Below are positions 33,701-37,467 of a stretch of DNA of 37,467 nucleotides, one piece after another. The DNA is taken from the NCBI GenBank assembly GCA_963820955.1, contig CAWGCA010000056.1, positions 1-37,467 on the forward strand. Direction: 5' to 3'. Made by a program: the position numbers and the translations under genes. Every line of letters begins with the position of its first letter. The stretch's first letter is position 1. This DNA comes from CAWGCA01 sp963820955 (lineage in GTDB: Bacteria; Pseudomonadota; Gammaproteobacteria; Chromatiales; Chromatiaceae). A model generated the notes under the pieces. It was not told the origin of the DNA and ran no database searches. It was given only the letters and a program-made list of their open reading frames with translations.

Positions 33701-34241
33701 TGCGGCCGCCGTGCTGGCGATGCCGATCGGAATGGCTCCGGCCAACGCCGAGCCCGACTACCCACCGGTTTTCTACAAGATCAGTGCAAGCTCGTTCAAC
33801 GCGAAGGTCGGTCAGTCAGTCACGTTCACCGCGCAGACCTTCCGTTCCGGTTCCGCAGTCGCCGTCGACGTGAGCGTTGACGGCGCATCCGTCGGTTCTT
33901 CCGGCGCTTCCGCGAACGGTAAGGGCATCGCGACGACCTCGGTCAAGTTCACCGTCGCCGGCGTCAACCGCGTGACGATGTCGGGAACCTCCGACACCGG
34001 TGAAGACCTCGCACTCTCGGCCGACATCACGGTCACCGCAGCAGGCGACAACGTCGTGCCTGTTGGCGACGACGGCGGCAACGCCTCTGATGACACCAAC
34101 GCTGGCGGCGTCCCGTTCATCGGCGGTGGGCTTCCCCGTACCGGTGGCGAGATCGCTGGCACGGTCCTCGTTGCCGCAGGGCTGATCGGCGCCGGCTTCC
34201 TGCTGGTCGTGGCTACCCGCCGCCGCCGCGCCTCCCACTGA
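33695..34241 (+). CDS. LPXTG cell-wall-anchored surface protein, 5' end missing
   Basis: The frame is open from the junction. The first residues (HAAAVLAMPIGMAPANA) look like the hydrophobic part and cleavage site of a signal peptide whose start is lost. The mature part has an Ig-like beta domain (SASSFNAKVGQSVTFTAQTF), a short acidic linker and a complete sortase signal: LPRTGGE (about 34132), a hydrophobic helix (VLVAAGLIGAGFLLVVA) and the tail TRRRRASH. Such signals are a Gram-positive trait; with the base composition this points to an actinobacterium. GTG 33711 is in frame but would leave a very short signal peptide. Confidence 0.82.
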
Positions 34242-34252
34242 CCCACCCACTG

Positions 34253-34307
34253 CCCGCCGAGTGCTCACCTGGTTGTGACGAGGGCACCTCGAGTGCTCAC
34301 CTGGTTG
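34253..34307. repeat. Left inverted-repeat block flanking the DUF559 gene
   Basis: CCCGCCGAGTGCTCACCTGG continues to 34275 (23 bp) and is the exact reverse complement of 35396-35418. A second, 18-bp copy (CGAGTGCTCACCTGGTTG) follows at 34290-34307. Confidence 0.9.
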
Positions 34308-34331
34308 TCTGTCTAGCGTCCTGCTGCGGCT

Positions 34332-35232
34332 TCAACGTGCACTGCGAGCTGCATTGACGAGTCTCATGACTTCGCTATCGAGATGCTGAGACGACGTGAA
34401 GACGTCCTCCTTGCGGTAGACGCGGACCGTCCAGCCGCGTTCTCTGATCCATGCGCGCCGGTTCGTGTCGCGCTCGGCGTCAGCTTCGGTGTGAAATTCT
34501 GCTCCGTCGTACTCGAGGGCAAGGCGCCAGGCGGGCCACCCAAGATCCAGGTAGAAGCGGGTGTTGCCGAAGAGGTCGAACACCGGGATCTGCAGTTCTG
34601 GACGCGGCAATCCCATGTCGAGAACTCGTAGGCGTAGCCGTGTCTCGCCGCCCGACTGACTCCGTGCATCGGCAAGGTCGGCAACCTCGTACGCCTGCCG
34701 GACGCCTCGTCGTCCACGCCAGCGAACCAGGCTTCTCTTGAATCGGTCGGGGGTGATGAGGCCCTTGTTTCAGAAAGGCGTCCAGGCTGACCAGGGCATC
34801 TGGGCGGGGAGTGAACCTCGTCAAGTCAGCTGCGGTTCGCATGGCTGACGTCACTCGGATGCCCCCGATCTCGACGATGTCTGTGGCCGCAAGGTCATCT
34901 GCCACGTGAGCGCTGACGACTGCGGTGCGGGGACGGTCGACGCGGTTGCGTGTCACGACCTCGAGGCGCGGCGTTGCTGGAAAGCCGCGGTAGTCCAGGA
35001 CGTCGAGGCCATGCAGCCATGCCGCCGCGCGACGGGCGACCACCACATCCGGGTCCAGCGCCCGTTTGGCGATTGCCAGACGTAGGTCGAGAGTGTCTGG
35101 CAGTGCGGCGTCGACGAAGTAGCCGGGAGTGATCTCGCGGACGAGGCCGGTTGAGCTGAGCTCACGCCACTCGCTGGTGCGGAGCCCGGTGTCCAGGGCC
35201 TCAGACCGCGTGAAGGGGCTGGAGGGGAGCAT
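34332..35232 (-). pseudogene. DUF559-type protein with AbiEi-like N-terminus, frameshifted
   Basis: The N-terminal part (from the ATG at 35232) reads PFTRSEALDTGLRTSEWREL, VREITPGYFVDAALPD, ARRAAAWLHGLDVLDY and SAMRTAADLTRF, the pattern of AbiEi-antitoxin-like proteins common in actinobacteria. The C-terminal 95 residues (LALEYDGAEFHTEADAERD, RGWTVRVYRKEDVF) are a DUF559 domain of the Vsr/restriction-endonuclease fold with E-x-D-G. They lie in different frames: near 34766 the minus strand reads CAAGGGCCTC, and one G less gives LKQGLITPDRFKRSLVRW and joins the parts. An intact protein would have about 300 residues. Inverted repeats flank the gene on both sides. Confidence 0.72.
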
Positions 35233-35366
35233 CGACGCACGGTGCGTCACAGCGTGACCGACCGGAGCGACCGCCGGCCAAGTTGGGGATGAACGTCGTC
35301 CCGGCAGAGCTGTGGACAGCATTCCGCGAGACGCAGCTACGCGCACTCGGTGCCTTCGGACCGCAG

Positions 35367-35418
35367 CCAGGTGAGCACTCGGCGGGCATTGACCGCAACC
35401 AGGTGAGCACTCGGCGGG
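35367..35418. repeat. Right inverted-repeat block flanking the DUF559 gene
   Basis: CCAGGTGAGCACTCGGCGGG at 35367-35386 and a 23-bp copy at 35396-35418 that is the exact complement of 34253-34275. Together with the left block, two copies on each side face each other. Confidence 0.9.
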
Positions 35419-35431
35419 CCTGTGGGGTGGG

Positions 35432-36409
35432 TCAGCCTTGGGGAGTGGGGCTCCAGGTGGTGCCGCCGTCGTCGGTGACGAACATGGCTGGTTCGCGGTC
35501 GACCACGCCTAGCATGACGCCGTCGGTCTTGGACGAGAAAGCGACATCGAGCACTTCGTTGATGGGGACGGACTCAGAGGGGCAGGGGAGCCGATCGAAG
35601 ACGGCTCCCTGGCTGTCGCTGATGCGCAGCGCCCCTCGTCGCAGTCACGCTCTCCGGTGAACTGCAGCCAGACCGTCTCGTCGCCGGACACATCCATGTC
35701 GATCACCGAACCGCCCCCGTCGAGGCCGTAGTCGGGGCGGTTGTCGGCGAGTCGTTCGAAGTTGCGTCCCGCATTCGTCGTGCGGGTCATCAGGCGGGTG
35801 CTGATCACATCGTTCTCGCAGTAGAGCAGGCCCGTGCTCTCGGTCCAGAAGGCGATGTGGTCAGGGACTCCGTCGGCCACGTCGCAGGGCTGGATCGGTG
35901 TGATGCGCTTGATCGGCTGCACCCGCTGCTGGGCGTCGACGCGATACGCCCCTACTTGGAGCTGTCCGACCAGCCGCTCGATGCCCAGATCGCGGTTCCC
36001 ACGTACCAGGCGTCGAGGAGGACGGGATTGTCCTCCTTCGACTTCCAGGTGCGGCCGCCATCACGTGTGACAGCAACGCCCCTGGCGCAAGCCCTCGTGG
36101 TCCCGGTGGCTATGCCGTCCTCGGTGTTCCAAAGGAGAGGCTGGAGACGTTGGCGAGCGGGATGGCAGCAGCCGTCCACTCCTCTCCACCTGTGCTGCGC
36201 TCGACCTGCAGGTCATCGGCGTCGGCGTTGCAGTCGGCGGGCCCTGCCCAACGCCACACGGTGTCGCCGGACGCCGCTACGGCACCGATCTCGTACGCAG
36301 CGACGGGGAGGGGTTCAGTGGTGGCTGGGCGTAGCGACAGAACCACCAGCAACACGGTGGCGAGTGCGAGCACGGCGACAACAGCGCCAGTGATCACACC
36401 TCGGTTCAT
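35432..36409 (-). pseudogene. Membrane-anchored sialidase-like beta-propeller protein, three frameshifts
   Basis: Pieces in three frames form one protein of about 325 residues. It starts at the ATG at 36409 with a membrane anchor (VITGAVVAVLALATVLLVVL), then AAYEIGAVAASGDTVWRWAG. Asp-box-like repeats typical of BNR/sialidase propellers follow: TRDGGRTWKS (about 36050) and VTDDGGTTWSP near the end. Frames change near 36137, 35958 and 35631; the last is a run of four G where five would restore DEGALRISDSQGAVFD. Catalytic residues of sialidases are not evident, so a structural or binding role is likelier. The start overlaps the PqqD-like gene stop (ATGA). The frameshifts may be sequencing errors. 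Confidence 0.62.
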
Positions 36410-36810
36410 CGCCGCCCACTCCCTTCGCCCTCGTCGTGCCCGTCGGATCCCTCGGTGTCTGGGACGACTTCGAGCCACTCCCCCTCGACCATGTCCGCCA
36501 GCAGGGCGGCCACGTCGTGGTCGATGATCGACGGGTCCACGCCGTACTCAGGCGCCAGAGTCTCGGTGATCGCCGCCAGACCGCAGCCGTCGGCGCCTGA
36601 GGCCACGACCTCCAGCCAGACGCGGGTGGCGGTGTCAGAGAGCCCGATCCGGCGTCCGGACGGCAAGTGGAGCAGCACGGCGCGGGGCGGCTCGGCGACC
36701 TCGTCGAGCACGTGTGCGACCCATTCGGGACGCCGGACGCGACGACTGGCCACATCCGCCACATCCGTCACACTCGTCACATCCCAATTTCGGCGTTCAT
36801 AGGCCATCAT
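36406..36810 (-). CDS. PqqD-like peptide chaperone protein
   Basis: A 134-residue protein whose core (about residues 45-125) has the PqqD pattern: LLHLPSGRRIGLSDTATRVW, LEVVASGADGCG and DHDVAALLADMVEGEWLEVV. PqqD-like proteins bind precursor peptides and present them to radical-SAM or other modifying enzymes. Relatives also occur in actinobacterial polysaccharide and lasso-peptide clusters. No precursor peptide or enzyme is visible before the window ends. The ATG at 36810 (or 36807) is preferred over an upstream one at 36912. The stop overlaps the ATG of the propeller gene (ATGA), so both are one operon, divergent from the Wzz-like gene. Confidence 0.75.
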   Translation of the reverse strand: MMAYERRNWDVTSVTDVADVASRRVRRPEWVAHVLDEVAEPPRAVLLHLPSGRRIGLSDTATRVWLEVVASGADGCGLAAITETLAPEYGVDPSIIDHDVAALLADMVEGEWLEVVPDTEGSDGHDEGEGSGRR

Positions 36811-36913
36811 GGAGGGGGAGCATCGCACAACTGCGATGCTGCTCCGTACGCTGCGGTCGCCGCCTGATCGACGACCGTATAGGCGGCTGTCTGCAACTGG
36901 AAGGTCACGCACC

Positions 36914-37467
36914 GTGGACTTGAGGGACTACCTGGACATCCTCCGGGCTCGCTGGCGCTTGATCATCGTGACCACGTTGCTCGGCGTCATGGCCGCCGCC
37001 ACGGCCTCCATGCTGGCGACACCGCTGTACACCTCGACAGCGACGGTCTTCGTGTCGGTGAACGGTGGCGACTCGTCGGTCGGCACCGCCCTTCAGGGAA
37101 ACCTCTTCGCACAGGACCGGGTCAAGTCCTACGTCGGTATCGGCACCGCCGATGACGTGATGAGTGCCGTCATTGAAGATCTCGGGCTGCCGCTCTCCCA
37201 GCCAACTGGCCGGCAAGGTCGACGTCAACAACCCGCTCGACACGGTGAGCCTGGAGATCTCGGCCACCGACCCAACCCTGCGCTCGCTCAGTCGATCGCC
37301 AACTCGACCGCCAGTGCACTCGGGGCCCAGGTTGCCGAGCCCGAGCAGCCAGCCGCTGGTGGCGCTCCTCTTGTCACGATCAGCACGACCGACGAGGCAC
37401 CGCTCCCGTCCTCGCCCTCGTCGCCGCGCACGATGATCAACCTCGCCCTCGGGTTCCTGGTGGGACT
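36914..37467 (+). CDS. Wzz/chain-length-determinant-like polysaccharide protein, 3' end outside window, two frameshifts
   Basis: The start is a GTG: VDLRDYLDILRARWRLIIVT leads into a first transmembrane helix (TTLLGVMAAATASMLATP) and then LYTSTATVFVSVNGGDSS, the pattern of the Wzz domain of chain-length determinants and bacterial tyrosine-kinase adaptors. The frame shifts near 37195 (into SQLAGKVDVNNPLDTVSLEI) and again near 37275 (into NPALAQSIANSTASALGAQV). The final frame reaches NLALGFLVG, the start of the second transmembrane helix, at the window edge. Both shifts look like single-base errors. It suggests that an exopolysaccharide or capsule locus continues to the right. Confidence 0.78.
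   Translation, partial: MDLRDYLDILRARWRLIIVTTLLGVMAAATASMLATPLYTSTATVFVSVNGGDSSVGTALQGNLFAQDRVKSYVGIGTADDVMSAVIEDLGLPLSQPTGRQGRRQQPARHGEPGDLGHRPNPALAQSIANSTASALGAQVAEPEQPAAGGAPLVTISTTDEAPLPSSPSSPRTMINLALGFLVG

Noticed and set aside
30547..33873. An open frame of 1108 codons on the plus strand across the repeat array
   Set aside because: It is antisense to the multiheme cytochrome, stays open only because the 279-bp unit is divisible by three, consists of Gly/Ala/Val-rich shadow sequence, and runs through the chimeric junction.
33690..37467. Natural horizontal transfer of an actinobacterial segment
   Set aside because: No integrase, IS, tRNA or repeat lies at the boundary, genes on both sides lack their 5' ends, and frameshift density changes at the same point; a chimeric contig explains all of this.

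Overview
The window joins DNA from two unrelated bacteria. Positions 1 to about 33694 come from a gammaproteobacterium, probably a sulfur-oxidiser or Chromatiales-like organism. The grounds are a Rep helicase next to a DUF2782 protein and phoBR, a pst operon with Pho boxes, a cytochrome c5, paired CNNM/CorC proteins and Gram-negative outer-membrane proteins. From about 33695 to the end the DNA is visibly richer in G+C and encodes actinobacterial genes: an LPXTG sortase substrate, a DUF559 protein, a PqqD-like protein and a Wzz-like protein. The join falls inside a 279-bp tandem repeat and truncates a reading frame on each side, so I read it as an assembly chimera.

Positions 1-10411 are a decayed mobile island whose right end lies at the 3' end of a tRNA-Arg(CCG). 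It holds an IS4-family element nested in an rve-type IS, a RES-domain toxin-antitoxin pair with a palindromic promoter/operator, an integrase-core pseudogene cut by a group II intron remnant, a complete second copy of the rve-type IS (1648 bp, perfect 25-bp ends), the tail of a primase, an AlpA-like regulator, a second small HTH gene split by an intact IS4-family element with an 11-bp target duplication, and a frameshifted tyrosine integrase. The island looks locked in place because both the excisionase-like gene and the integrase are broken.

Positions 10412-26500 are chromosomal. They hold cytochrome c5, rep, a DUF2782 protein and a phosphate-control locus: phoB-phoR on the plus strand converging on pstS-phoU-pstC-pstA-pstB2-pstB1 on the minus strand. 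Both units start at good Pho boxes. The locus has three oddities: PhoU is fused to an LMW-PTP/ArsC-like domain that has lost its catalytic Cys and Arg; the two PstB ATPases carry complementary defects, as in heterodimeric ABC proteins with one live site; and a 120-bp tandem repeat separates the two pstB genes. Two overlapping CNNM/CBS/CorC genes and a GAK-type CofD-like gene follow.

Positions 26641-33694 (minus strand) encode the most unusual candidate system: a giant tandem-repeat multiheme c-type cytochrome (at least 51 CXXCH motifs, N-terminus lost at the join), a small membrane-anchored protein, and a translationally coupled SPOR/TPR/beta-barrel outer-membrane protein whose N-terminal domain resembles the small protein. 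By gene order this could be a new envelope or extracellular electron-transfer module.

Positions 33695-37467 are actinobacterial and contain about six apparent single-base frameshifts in 3.8 kb, against none seen in the preceding 23 kb of chromosomal gammaproteobacterial DNA. This also points to a separate origin or lower sequence quality.
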